A stretch of DNA of 64,000 nt from Streptomyces luteolus (GCF_029968015.1 NZ_JASCIS010000018.1:100733-164732), one strand, 5' to 3'; shown: positions 44,470 through 53,303, numbered from the stretch's first letter. Numbers and translations are program-made. Notes: a model not told the origin generated them from the letters alone.

Positions 44470-45384
44470 ATGCCCGTGAAGGGTAAGCACCGCCGTCCCA
44501 AGTCCCTGCGTCTCACCCGCGGTTTCGCCGTCGCCGGAACCGGCTCGGCCGCGCTCGCGCTGCCGCTGCTCGGCGCGACCGGAGCGAACGCCGCCACCCC
44601 CGAGGCCGCCCCCGCCGCCCACAACCTGGCCCCCCAGGGCGTCAAGTCCGCCGCCCCGCAGGCCGAGAAGAAGGCCACCAAGGCGGCCGCCAAGGCCGCG
44701 AAGTCGTACTCCGTCGTCTCCGGTGACTCGCTCTCCGCGATCGCCGAGCAGCTCGACGTGGACGGCGGCTGGAAGCAGCTCTACAAGGACAACCGCAAGG
44801 TCGTCGGCGGCGACCCGGCGCTGATCCTGCCTGGCATGAAGCTGACGGTCGGCGGCGCGAAGGCCGAGGCCGCGCCCAAGGCCGCGCCCAAGGCGAAGGC
44901 CGCGCCCAAGGCCGAGAAGGCCGAGAAGAAGGCCCCCGCCAAGGCCGAGTCGGACAAGGTCGAGGCCGAGCCCGCCGCCGGTGGCTTCACCGCCCCGGTC
45001 GAGGCCAGCATCTCCACCGCGTACCGCACCGCCGGCAGCATGTGGTCCAGCGGTTACCACACCGGCACCGACTTCGTCGTCCCCTCCGGTACGCCCATCA
45101 AGGCCATCGGCGACGGCACCGTCGTCTCCGCCGGCTGGAGCGGCTCGTACGGCAACGAGGTCGTCATCCAGCACGCCGACGGGCACTACTCCCAGTACGC
45201 CCACATGACCTCCCTGGACGTGGCCACCGGCCAGACCGTCAGCGGCGGCCAGCAGATCGGCCTGTCCGGCTCGACCGGCAACTCCACCGGCCCGCACCTG
45301 CACTTCGAGGTCCGCACCGGCCCGAGCTACGGCTCGGACATCGACCCGCTGGCCTACCTCCGCTCGCACGGCGTCAGCATCTGA
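44470..45384 (+). CDS. Secreted LysM-M23 peptidoglycan endopeptidase
   Basis: 304 aa from ATG 44470 with GGAGAGGAATTC upstream. Signal peptide to about residue 42 (GSAALALPLLGATGANA). LysM domain at about 78-130 (SYSVVSGDSLSAIAEQLDV). A Lys/Ala/Pro linker (KAAPKAKAAPKAEKAEKK) spans the wall. The M23 domain has zinc ligands in HTGTDF and HLHFEV. It cleaves peptide cross-links in peptidoglycan during growth or spore germination. It is controlled by the ydaO riboswitch directly upstream; a strong terminator follows. Confidence 0.94.
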   Translation: MPVKGKHRRPKSLRLTRGFAVAGTGSAALALPLLGATGANAATPEAAPAAHNLAPQGVKSAAPQAEKKATKAAAKAAKSYSVVSGDSLSAIAEQLDVDGGWKQLYKDNRKVVGGDPALILPGMKLTVGGAKAEAAPKAAPKAKAAPKAEKAEKKAPAKAESDKVEAEPAAGGFTAPVEASISTAYRTAGSMWSSGYHTGTDFVVPSGTPIKAIGDGTVVSAGWSGSYGNEVVIQHADGHYSQYAHMTSLDVATGQTVSGGQQIGLSGSTGNSTGPHLHFEVRTGPSYGSDIDPLAYLRSHGVSI

Positions 45385-45416
45385 CATCGCGGCGGCGGAC
45401 CCGGCGCGACGCGTGC

Positions 45417-45443
45417 GGCGCCCTCGGTGGTTCCGAGGGCGCC
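45417..45443 (+). terminator. Hairpin terminator after M23 peptidase gene
   Basis: GGCGCCCTCGG / CCGAGGGCGCC, an 11-bp perfect stem with loop TGGTT, 32 bp after the stop. Confidence 0.88.
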
Positions 45444-45462
45444 GTTACCGTACGCCCGGAGG

Positions 45463-45908
45463 TCAGTCGAAGAGGTCAGGCTGCTCGGCGGGCTGGAGCG
45501 CTCCATCGTGATGAACCACCAGGCCGCCTCGGCCACGCTCTGACCTACCGTCAGAAGCCCGTGGTTGGCGAGGATCACCCGAGGACCACCGCCTTGTGCG
45601 GGCCGAGCGCGGCACCGATCCGCCGACCCTCCTCGGTGTCGTTGACCACGCCGCGGAAGTCGTCGTACAGCCCCTGGTCCTCGAAGAACGCGCACGCGTC
45701 CTGGGTGAGCGGGTCGAGCGGGCGGCGCAGCGCGGCGAAGGCCTTGCGGTGCAGTGAGTGTGCGTGCGCGGCGGCGACCGCGTCCGGGCGGGCCTTGTGC
45801 ACCTCGGAGTGGATGCAGGACGCGGCGCGGTTCACCGGACGGTCGCCCTCGACGACATTGCCGTCGTGGTCGACGAGTACGAGGTCGGAGACCCTGACGC
45901 ACGGGTCC
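45463..45908 (-). pseudogene. Broken class II aldolase/adducin gene
   Basis: The minus-strand text CVRVSDLVLVDHDGNVVEG, AAHAHSLHRKAFAALRRPLD and PLTQDACAFFEDQGLYDDF is clearly a class II aldolase (zinc site HxH). After KAVVLG the frame ends; NHGLLTVGQSVAEAAWWFIT continues in another frame, and AEQPDLFD-stop in the first again, so there are at least two frameshifts. The N-terminal third is missing at the junction with the next pseudogene. Confidence 0.8.
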
Positions 45909-45910
45909 CT

Positions 45911-46758
45911 TCACGCCTCGCTGCGCGGCAGGTCCCAGACGACGCGCTTCTTCCGCGGGCCGCGCAGCAGGCCGCTGCTCTGCGTGGTGATCGCGGCCAG
46001 CGCGTTGACCGTCCAGTACGCCAGTGGATAGATCGGCAACAGCAGACAGGCGTACGGGAGACTCGGGTCCAGGCGGCGTTCGATGACGACCGCGAGGGCG
46101 ATCTGCAGCACAGCGACGATCGCGATGCCCACACCCCACGCGATCAACCACCGGAGCTTGGTGTCACCGGGCTGCGTGATCCAGTGCACGACGCCCCAGA
46201 CGGTCGCCGTCAGCATGGCCAGCACCCAGAGGTACGAGAGCAGCGCCTCGACCGCGATCGGCCACAGCTTCCAACGGCGCGGGTGGGCGACGGTACGGGC
46301 ATGGGTGCGCAGGACCTCGCCCTGTCCGCGGGCCCAGCGGGTGCGCTGGGCCCAGATGCCGCGCAGCGTCTGCGGGACCTGCATGCCGACCAGTGCATGG
46401 GGTTCGAAGCCGGTCAGATGTCCGGCCTCCAGGAGCCGCCAGGTGAGTTCGATGTCCTCGGTGGCCATCCGCGCGTCGTAGCCACGTCGACGGTGCGGTC
46501 GGCGGAGCCGTCGTTGAGGATCAGGATCTCCAGATCGGGGTGGTCCACGCCGCGCAGCGCCTGGACGCAGCGGGCGATGACCTGTTCCTCGTTGTACGCG
46601 GGCACGAGGACGGTGACCCCCGGCCAGCCGCCGGGCGGGGTGGCGAGCGCGGAGCGCTCCTCCAGGATCCGGAAGAGCACCCCGCCCACCATCCACGCGG
46701 CACCGGTCACCACCGGGTAGAACGCGAGGAAGGCGAGCAGTACGTCAAGGAAGCTCAC
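45911..46758 (-). pseudogene. GT2 glycosyltransferase with internal deletion
   Basis: The first part (46414-46758) begins MSFLDVLLAFLAFYPVVTG and runs through TVLVPAYNEEQVIARCVQAL to ILILNDGSADRTV. The second part (in another frame, to 45911) resumes at YDARMATEDIELTWRLLEAG and holds the WAQRTRWARGQGEVL motif and C-terminal membrane segments. Between them about 100 residues, including the DxD metal site, are gone and the frame is shifted. Intact relatives are processive membrane synthases of the PgaC/IcaA type. Confidence 0.82.
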
Positions 46759-47002
46759 GGCGTTCCTCCCCGCGCCTGATCGCGATCCCCCAGAGCAGGG
46801 CGAGTCCGAAGCCGAGCCAGGAGATCACCACGGCGGCCAGGAGGTGGCGCAGGATGTAGCTGTGCCCGAGCAGGGCGATCGCCAGGGCGCCCGCCGCGAC
46901 CCAGACCAGCGCGCCGAACACGAACATGCCCGCCTTGCGTCCGCGGGTCAGGGGCCGGGTGGGTTCGAAGGCGACGCCGGGGGGCTGCGGCCTCGCGTCC
47001 AT
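46745..47002 (-). CDS. Small two-TM membrane protein, partner of the glycosyltransferase
   Basis: 85 aa from ATG 47002, with GAAGGGTGCCCC upstream. Two hydrophobic segments (GMFVFGALVWVAAGALAIAL and LLAAVVISWLGFGLALLWGI) and a charged C-terminus. It overlaps the start of the glycosyltransferase remnant by 14 bp, so it was its operon partner, in the manner of PgaD-type subunits. With the enzyme broken it may have no present function. Confidence 0.65.
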   Translation of the reverse strand: MDARPQPPGVAFEPTRPLTRGRKAGMFVFGALVWVAAGALAIALLGHSYILRHLLAAVVISWLGFGLALLWGIAIRRGEERRELP

Positions 47003-47159
47003 GGGGCACCCTTCGCAGAGCTCGCGTACTACATGCTTTGTCACCCTATGCTCCGATTTCGGCGGCCTGCACTTCAGGACCTGCCGGGAACTGGGCTGAG
47101 GGCTCGCTCCGACACACCTGCGCCATCGATGAACTCGACTACGGCGTCCACTACTTGGA

Positions 47160-47840
47160 GGAGGCCGACGCATCCCAGGGTCGGCCCGTACCTCGTCAAC
47201 GCCCGCAGCAAGCAGGTCAACGGGCCTCGCTCCTCGCTCCTCGCTGCCGCGCGGGCGTCACGGTCGGCCTCGTCGTCTCCACGTACGCCGACCCGGACGG
47301 CAGCAACGCCTTCCCCGAACGCGAGACCATCGCGCTGCTCACCGGCATGAGCGCCGAGCGTGTGACCGCTTGCCTCAAAGTCCTTGTGCTGAGCGGGGCG
47401 AGTGCGCGCACACCATCCGGACGACGTGCACGCACGCGGTCCGGGAACCGGCGAATCGGACACAGAGGGGTCGGACAGCGTGCACGCACGCGTTCCGGAT
47501 GACGTGCGTGCCGGGTCTTCCGAACTTCCCGGACAGCGTGCGCGCCGGGTCCCTACAGATGCCCTGCACAGATACCCATCCACAGACAGGGGCTGACGAG
47601 CGTTCACAGCCTCAGGTAGATACGGGTGACTGGGCGGCAGCGGACGACCTCCCCAACGACCCCGACGCGATCCGCGCCGAACTGGTCCGCCTCGACGTGT
47701 GGGAAGCCGAGCACGCCGGCAGCCCCGGCTGCGCCGAGGACGGTGCTGTCTACCGCAGACGCCTCGCCCTCAACCGCCAACTCCCCGCCCCTGCACGCCG
47801 CCACGGCCCGCGCGGCCTCGAAGGCAGGAGAGCCTCGTGA
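47160..47840 (+). pseudogene. Frameshifted helix-turn-helix (prophage) gene
   Basis: Pieces in different frames read as one protein: HPRVGPYLVNARSKQVNGPR, then GLVVSTYADPDGSNAFPE and RETIALLTGMSAERVTACL (helix-turn-helix), then a tract of near-repeats (VHARGPG and VHARVPDDVRAG), then the C-terminal NDPDAIRAELVRLDVWEAEH ending at 47840. It resembles mobile-element regulatory or replication proteins. At least two frame changes are needed. Its stop overlaps the next GTG. Confidence 0.5.
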
Positions 47841-48061
47841 GCCTCGCCCCGGTGTCCAGCCCTGTCGTCAGCGCCATCCGGGTCTGCCCGCGCAAGGGAT
47901 GCACCGTCTACCTCCAAGGCGGCCACGCCGGACTGGAACGCCACTTCGGCGTGCTGCACCCCGGCGAACCCATCCCGGTGCCCCCACCGCAGCCACGGCG
48001 CCGAATACACCCCGTGCCCGAGCAGCCCGCCTTGTTCGACCTGCCAGAGAGAGCCAGATGA
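47837..48061 (+). CDS. Small zinc-finger-like prophage protein
   Basis: 74 aa from GTG 47837 (GCAGGAGAGCCTC upstream). CPRKGC and, 16 residues on, H-x5-H (in LERHFGVLHPGEPIP) could form a C2H2-type zinc site. The C-terminal half is Pro/Arg-rich. Coupled to both neighbours by 4-bp overlaps (GTGA, ATGA), as expected of a phage operon. Function unknown. Confidence 0.55.
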   Translation: MSLAPVSSPVVSAIRVCPRKGCTVYLQGGHAGLERHFGVLHPGEPIPVPPPQPRRRIHPVPEQPALFDLPERAR

Positions 48062-48318
48062 CCAAGAACAAAGGCCCCACCCCGAGCCAATGGGCAGCCG
48101 CAGACGCCGCCATGAACCGCGTACAACACGCCTGGACCGGACTGCGCTCCATGCCCTCACCCGCACTCTCACCAACGCCCTGGGGGCGGTGCGCGCCCTC
48201 TATGAGAAGCCGACCGTCACCAGCTGCAAGCGCCACCCCCGTGGGTCCGTCGATCCCGCCCCAGCCCAAGGTGAAGGCCCCTGCCTGGCCTGCAACATGG
48301 AGCGCCGACGAGCCCTGA
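48058..48318 (+). CDS. Small prophage protein, probably frameshifted
   Basis: 86 aa, ATG 48058. It starts MTKNKGPTPSQWAAADAAMN and is coherent to about residue 28, then turns Pro/Ser-rich. In the neighbouring frame the sequence becomes ALTRTLTNALGAVRALYEKP, followed by PAQGEGPCLACNMERR (a CxxC), ending near 48371. The natural product was probably the first 25-30 residues joined to that second part, so a single-base indel near 48140 is likely. Confidence 0.5.
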   Translation: MTKNKGPTPSQWAAADAAMNRVQHAWTGLRSMPSPALSPTPWGRCAPSMRSRPSPAASATPVGPSIPPQPKVKAPAWPATWSADEP

Positions 48319-48402
48319 GAGGCACGCAGGGCATCCCCGGCGCGCCAAGGGGCTCAACGTGCGCGCGCTGAACACCCGCAGCTTCGAGTACACCCCGCCC
48401 GC

Positions 48403-48816
48403 TCAGAACGCCGGTGAGGGGGCCGGCTGATATCGCCACAGCCCTTGCTTGCCCTGCATCGGCAGTGCCTCGTCCAACAGGCGCGGCTCGGCCAGCACCC
48501 AGTGGAACATCGACTCCTGCGCCCACTGGGAGGGATGGTCGGTGACAACGTCGACAAGCGTGACCCACCCGAGCAGCGCCCCGTACACCTCGTCGAGCGC
48601 GAGCGCCTCATCACGGCCCTGCACACGCATCGACGCGGTGACGGGCACCCCTGGGTCGTCGCGGTGACGCTGCATGCCCGCGTGAACGGCGAGAGGACCT
48701 CGGTACTTCGTCGCCCACGACCGGCTCTCCACGTCCTTCACCGAGGCCATGATCAGCCCGGCGTACGGCTGACTGATCGTCAGGGTCGGGAAGGTCTCCG
48801 GGATCGCCGAACTCAT
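48403..48816 (-). CDS. ASCH-domain protein
   Basis: 137 aa from ATG 48816. The sequence LTISQPYAGLIMASVKDVES, RSWATKYRGPLAVHAG and a late VLAEPRLLDEALPMQGKQGL are typical of ASCH (PUA-like) domains that bind RNA or nucleotides; phages often carry them. It is the only minus-strand gene in the prophage fragment. Confidence 0.8.
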   Translation of the reverse strand: MSSAIPETFPTLTISQPYAGLIMASVKDVESRSWATKYRGPLAVHAGMQRHRDDPGVPVTASMRVQGRDEALALDEVYGALLGWVTLVDVVTDHPSQWAQESMFHWVLAEPRLLDEALPMQGKQGLWRYQPAPSPAF

Positions 48817-48861
48817 CCGCGCGCTCTAACGTAACCCACCGTCTGACCTGGGAAAACACGC

Positions 48862-49433
48862 ATGCCCACCGACAAGACCCCGCTCACCCTCGACCCCACA
48901 CACGAGCTGTGGGAGCAGCAGCCGCGCGAGAGCGACGCGAACTACCGGCGCTTCGAGTCCTACCTGAAGATGCGCGACCGCAAGGTCCGCACCCTCGCCG
49001 CCGAGCTGGGCGGCTCCACCGCCTACCTGCAGCAGCTCGCCTACCGTCTGCACTGGCACGACCGCGCCAAGGCGTACGACGTCGACCAGCGCCGCCAGGA
49101 AGCCGAGACCCTGGAGGCCGCACGCCGCTCGCACGCCAAGTAGATGTCGCCGCGACCGGCCTGGCTCTGCGTCAGCTGATCGAAGGCCTCAAGCGGGAAC
49201 GCACGTACACGACGAACGAACTCATCAGGCTCTACAGCGTCCTGCGCCCTGCCGTGGACGGCACCCGCCTGACCATCGCCGGAGCCGACGACGCTCCCGC
49301 AGTGAAGGTCACCCAAGTCCCGGCGACAGAGGAGGAGTTCCGCAGCGAAGTCGCGCGCCTGGCCGGCATGTTGGCCGACGAAGGGGAGACGCCGGTGACG
49401 ATCGGCTACGACGAGGACGACGATGCGCAGTGA
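48862..49433 (+). pseudogene. Small terminase-like gene broken by a frameshift
   Basis: ATG 48862 opens MPTDKTPLTLDPTHELWEQQ and a helix-turn-helix-like segment (AAELGGSTAYLQQLAYRLHW) and stops at 49143 after ARRSHAK. In the +2 frame the protein continues as VDVAATGLALRQLIEGLKRE and TNELIRLYSVLRPAVDGTRL, to EDDDAQ-stop at 49433. One indel at about 49135-49145 would restore a protein of about 190 residues. Its place directly before, and overlapping, the large terminase gene suggests the small terminase or DNA-recognition subunit. Confidence 0.65.
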
Positions 49434-50982
49434 CCGCGCCCAAGCCCTCGAGCGTGCCCAGTTCCTCGCGCGCCTGACCGACCCGGTCACGCTCGCACAC
49501 TCGCTTCAGCCCTCGTTCGAGCCCCGGCCCCACAACCGGGTCATCGCCCGTGGGATGCGCCGCCTCATCAACGGCAAGACCCGCAAGCTCCTGATCACCA
49601 CCCCGCCGCAGGTCGGCAAGAGCACCACGGCAGCGGTGTGGGGTGTGTTCTGGTGGCTCGCCCGACATCCTCGAGACCACGTCATCATCGTCTCCTACGG
49701 TGCGGAGCTTGCCGAAGAACGCGGGCGCGCGATCCGCAAGCTCATCCGCGCCCACGGCGCCGAGTTCGGCCTCGCCCTGGACGCCGAGCGGGCCTCGGTC
49801 GCCGACTGGCGCCTTACTACCGGCGGCGGCGTGCGCTGCGCGGGCATCGGCGGCTCCCTGACCGGCCACCCCGCCTCGGTGATCATCATCGACGACCCGC
49901 ACAAGAACCGGCAGGAGACCGACTCCCCAACGATGCGCAAACGCGTCGCGGACTCCTACAGCGCCGACCTCTACTCGCGCCTCGCACCCGTCGGCCCGCT
50001 CCTGCTCGTGCTCACCCGCTGGCACGAGGACGACCTCGCCGGACGCCTCCTGCGCGACGAGCCGGGGGAGTGGGACGTCATCCACATGCCCGCCATCGCC
50101 GACCTCACCCTGACCCCCGACGGTGGCCCCCTCGGCCGCCAGGACGGCGACCCGCTCTCCCACCCGAAGATCCCCACCCGCGACAAACAGTCACTGCTCG
50201 ACCACTGGCTCGCGAAGAAGCGGGGCTCCTCCCCGTTCGACTGGGGCGCCCTCTACCAAGGCAACCCCCAACCCGTTGAAGGAGCCCTGGTCACCGCGGA
50301 GTTGATGCGAACCCAGACCCACCTGACCGACGTGCCGGCCGCGCGGCGCATCGGCGTCGCCGTCGACCCCTCTGGGGGTGGGCGGGACACAGCGGGGATC
50401 ATCGGCGGACTCATCGGCACCGACCGACGCTTGTACTGGACGCACGACCGTACGGCGCGGATGTCCTCGGACGCATGGTCGCGGGCGGCGTGCACGCTGG
50501 CGGCCGAGACGGACGCGTCGGTCATCGTCATCGAGAAGAACTTCGGTGGCGACCAGGCAGAGCTGGCCGTCAAGGGTGCGTGGGACAAGCTGCGTCGCGA
50601 ACACGACGAGCAGCACGAGTACGTGGACGACGCGCCACGAAACCCGTACGTGAAGATCCCGCCGCTGATCGAGATGCGCTCGGCGCGGCAGAACAAGATC
50701 GTGCGCGCCGAACCGGTCGCGGGGCAGTTGCGAGAGGACCGCATCCGCCTGGCCGGCCATCTGCCGGACTTGGTGAAGGAGTGGGTGACATTCCAGCCGG
50801 ACTCCTCATGGTCGCCCGGCCGGATCGACGCATCCGTACTCCTCGCCTACGAACTGCTGGGGCCGCCCATCTCGGTCAAGTCCGTGTCCACGCCGAAGGG
50901 TTCACGAACTGACATCGCCCGCAGGAACGGGCCTGGCACCCGACGGATGGGACCGCGTTCGTACGGCGGCGGGCGTGACTAG
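49423..50982 (+). CDS. Phage terminase large subunit
   Basis: 519 aa from ATG 49423. ATPase: Walker A-like TTPPQVGKST (K66), Walker B VIIIDDPHK (D157, D158) and coupling motif LVLTRWHEDDLAGRL. The RNase H-like nuclease domain has IGVAVDPSGGGRDTAGIIGG and VIVIEKNFGGDQAELA, with the expected acidic residues. The C-terminus is basic. It packages phage DNA into procapsids. The gene appears intact, yet no portal, protease or capsid gene follows; the next gene is a host-type IclR regulator. Confidence 0.9.
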   Translation: MRSDRAQALERAQFLARLTDPVTLAHSLQPSFEPRPHNRVIARGMRRLINGKTRKLLITTPPQVGKSTTAAVWGVFWWLARHPRDHVIIVSYGAELAEERGRAIRKLIRAHGAEFGLALDAERASVADWRLTTGGGVRCAGIGGSLTGHPASVIIIDDPHKNRQETDSPTMRKRVADSYSADLYSRLAPVGPLLLVLTRWHEDDLAGRLLRDEPGEWDVIHMPAIADLTLTPDGGPLGRQDGDPLSHPKIPTRDKQSLLDHWLAKKRGSSPFDWGALYQGNPQPVEGALVTAELMRTQTHLTDVPAARRIGVAVDPSGGGRDTAGIIGGLIGTDRRLYWTHDRTARMSSDAWSRAACTLAAETDASVIVIEKNFGGDQAELAVKGAWDKLRREHDEQHEYVDDAPRNPYVKIPPLIEMRSARQNKIVRAEPVAGQLREDRIRLAGHLPDLVKEWVTFQPDSSWSPGRIDASVLLAYELLGPPISVKSVSTPKGSRTDIARRNGPGTRRMGPRSYGGGRD

Positions 50983-51141
50983 CTGGCCTGTAGCGGCCCA
51001 TAGGCAAAGGCGTGCCGCGTGTCACTCACGATCGGTCATATGGGGCAGAGCCCCGTTGCTGCGGAGTACGTGGTTCTCTGGCTGGTCGTTCCAGCCGCTC
51101 ACATAGCCGCCTTCGGTCTCGGCATCGCTCTGACCGGCCAC

Positions 51142-51879
51142 TCAGGCCATGCCCGCTTCGGTCAGGAGTCGCGAGGCTGTGGCGGAGAGTTCGCGCAGTC
51201 GCTCCTCCGGCAGTCGGGACGCGGGTCCGGAGACACCAAGGGCGGCCACCACACGGCCGTTCTGGTGCACCGGGACGGCCGCGCAGCACAGTCCAGGCTG
51301 GTAGTCCTCCAGGTCGAGGGCGTAACCAAGTTTGTGCACCTCGGCGACGGTGTCCTTCCAGCGGGTCCATTCGTCCGGCTGCTCGTGAGCGAGACGCTGG
51401 GCGGTTGCGGGGCGGAAGGCGAGCAGGACATGACCGATGGCGGTGCCGAAGAAGGGGTCATGGCCGCCAATCGGCACGGCGAGCTTGAGCAGCTGCGGGG
51501 ACTCGACGGTGTCGATGTAGACGTAGTCGCGCAGTGCCGGGACGGCCAGGTAGCAGGTTTCTGCGCTGATGGTGGCGAGTTTGCCGAGGAGCGGGTGGAC
51601 GAGCTCGCGCAGGGCGTCGTCGCTGCCGACCGAGCCGCGGACGAGTTCAGTCAGCCGCTCGGTGAGAACGTACCGTCCCGCGTACGAGCGCTGGGTGACA
51701 TAACCGAGCGACTCCAGGGTGGCGAGCAGATTGTGCGCTGTGCTGCGGGACAGGCCGACGGACTCGGCCGCGTCACTGAGCCGGGCGCCGTCAGGGGCGG
51801 CGCTGACCGCTTCGAGCAGGGAGAAGGCGCGGGCGACGGACTGCACGCGGTGGGGTCGCACCGAGCCGGATTCCATCAT
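51142..51879 (-). CDS. IclR family transcriptional regulator
   Basis: 245 aa from ATG 51879. N-terminal winged helix (RLSDAAESVGLSRSTAHNLL) and a C-terminal IclR effector domain (DPFFGTAIGHVLLAFRPA, AAVPVHQNGRVVAALGVSGP). IclR proteins usually repress catabolic genes and release DNA on binding a small acid. No catabolic partner is adjacent. It marks the right border of the prophage fragment. Confidence 0.88.
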   Translation of the reverse strand: MMESGSVRPHRVQSVARAFSLLEAVSAAPDGARLSDAAESVGLSRSTAHNLLATLESLGYVTQRSYAGRYVLTERLTELVRGSVGSDDALRELVHPLLGKLATISAETCYLAVPALRDYVYIDTVESPQLLKLAVPIGGHDPFFGTAIGHVLLAFRPATAQRLAHEQPDEWTRWKDTVAEVHKLGYALDLEDYQPGLCCAAVPVHQNGRVVAALGVSGPASRLPEERLRELSATASRLLTEAGMA

Positions 51880-52085
51880 GCCGAATAGTCCTCTTCTTGA
51901 CTGGGTCTCATTCCCGCATGAAGATCAACGTGCTAGCGTTGTGGCGCAATGCGGAATCTGATGAGCTTTACATGGCGTGAAGTTCAACATACCGGAAACA
52001 TGTTGTTCTCGTCCTCTCTGTGACGCCATGACTTCGGGTATTTCACCGGATGGCCGGGAGAGTGAAGGACGACCAAGGGGGAAGC

Positions 52086-53246
52086 GTGCGCGCTGCCGGT
52101 TTGAGGGTCGCGACTGAACCGTGGGGCGGGTCCGCATCGTCGGTCGCTGCCGAGGTGGGGCAGGGACTGACCAGGCGTGTCGACAGGGTTGCGGTGAGCG
52201 CACTGCGGAGGGCGGACTCGCCCAGGCAGTACCTGGACCGAGAGCACATCGAGACCCTGGCCGCTATTGACGAGCCTTTCCCGCCGATCGTTGTGCGCAT
52301 CGACACGATGGAGGTCGTCGACGGCCTGCACCGCCTGGAGGCCGCTGCATGCCGCGGTGACCGGGAGATCTCCGTGCGCTGGTTTCAGGGCGGGCAGGAG
52401 GAAGGGTACGTCTACGCGGTCCACGCCAATATTGCGCACGGCCTTCCGCTGTCGCTCGCCGAGCGGCGCGCGGCGGCCCAGCACATCCTCGTGACACACC
52501 CGCAGTGGTCGGACCGCCGCATCGCTGCCGTCGCCGGCCTGTCTGCCCGCGCCGTGGCCGAGCTCCGTGACCTTGAGAACGGACTGTCTGCCGCCGACGG
52601 TGCCGCGGTGCGTGTGGGGCGCGACGACCGAGCGCGTCCCATCGACCCCAAGCGTGGCAGGCTGCTCGCCGCGCGACTGTTGGGCGAGCAGCCTGACGCC
52701 TCGCTGCGGACCATCGCGGCACAGGCGGGCGTGTCCCCGGGGACAGTCCGTGACGTGCGTGCACGGCTGATCCGGGGCGAGGACCCCGTACCGATGCGGC
52801 AGCGACGCGCACAGCCGGAGTCGGGCGTCGCGGCGGCGACCGCGAGCCGCCCCTCGACGGCGCCTCCCGGTGCTTCGCTGCCGACAACCGGAGACTTAAC
52901 GGGTTCGCAAGCAACCATGGACGTCTCGCCGACTGCCATCACGGGTGTCCCCGCTCAGCTGCGTGCGGACGCGCGGGTGAAGCGGCCGGGCAACGAGGGC
53001 TCCACGCAGGCGTGCGACATTGAGGCGACGCTCCGTTCGCTGCGCCAGGACCCCGCACTGCGGCTCACCGAGGTGGGCCGATTCCTGTTGCGCACGCTGG
53101 AGCCTCAGCTGCTGCTCGCCGCCGAGCGGCAGCGCATCTTGCACCGTGTCCCGGGGCATGTTGCCCCCCGGCTGTCGGCGGCGGCCCGTGCCTACGCGGT
53201 ATCGCTGAACGAGTTCGCTGACCAACTGGAGTCCGGTAGGCGGTAG
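52086..53246 (+). CDS. StrR-like ParB-domain transcriptional activator with a TTA codon
   Basis: 386 aa from GTG 52086, chosen because AAGGGGGAAGC stands directly before it; ATG 52050 has no ribosome site. The ParB-type N-domain holds VDGLHRLEAAACRGDREIS and ANIAHGLPLSLAERRAAA. A helix-turn-helix (WSDRRIAAVAGLSARAVAEL) and a second HTH-like segment (LRTIAAQAGVSPGTVRDVRA) follow. This is the layout of StrR, NovG and Bbr, pathway-specific activators of antibiotic clusters. Leu in TTGDLTGS is encoded by TTA (52896-52898), which makes expression dependent on the bldA tRNA in Streptomyces. Confidence 0.85.
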   Translation: MRAAGLRVATEPWGGSASSVAAEVGQGLTRRVDRVAVSALRRADSPRQYLDREHIETLAAIDEPFPPIVVRIDTMEVVDGLHRLEAAACRGDREISVRWFQGGQEEGYVYAVHANIAHGLPLSLAERRAAAQHILVTHPQWSDRRIAAVAGLSARAVAELRDLENGLSAADGAAVRVGRDDRARPIDPKRGRLLAARLLGEQPDASLRTIAAQAGVSPGTVRDVRARLIRGEDPVPMRQRRAQPESGVAAATASRPSTAPPGASLPTTGDLTGSQATMDVSPTAITGVPAQLRADARVKRPGNEGSTQACDIEATLRSLRQDPALRLTEVGRFLLRTLEPQLLLAAERQRILHRVPGHVAPRLSAAARAYAVSLNEFADQLESGRR

Positions 53247-53303
53247 TCGCAGCTTCCGACTGTCCATGCGACCTGATCTTCCATGTGCGCGGACGGCTGC
53301 AGC

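Noticed and set aside
47000..51000. Attachment-site repeats or a tRNA flanking the prophage fragment
   Set aside because: I looked for a tRNA 3' end and for direct repeats at both borders and found none.
51019..51150. GTG-started frame with a hydrophobic stretch (VLWLVVPAAHIAAFGLGIAL)
   Set aside because: It looks like a membrane segment and might be the remains of a small prophage membrane protein, but it runs into the opposite-strand IclR gene without a stop of its own and has no ribosome site.
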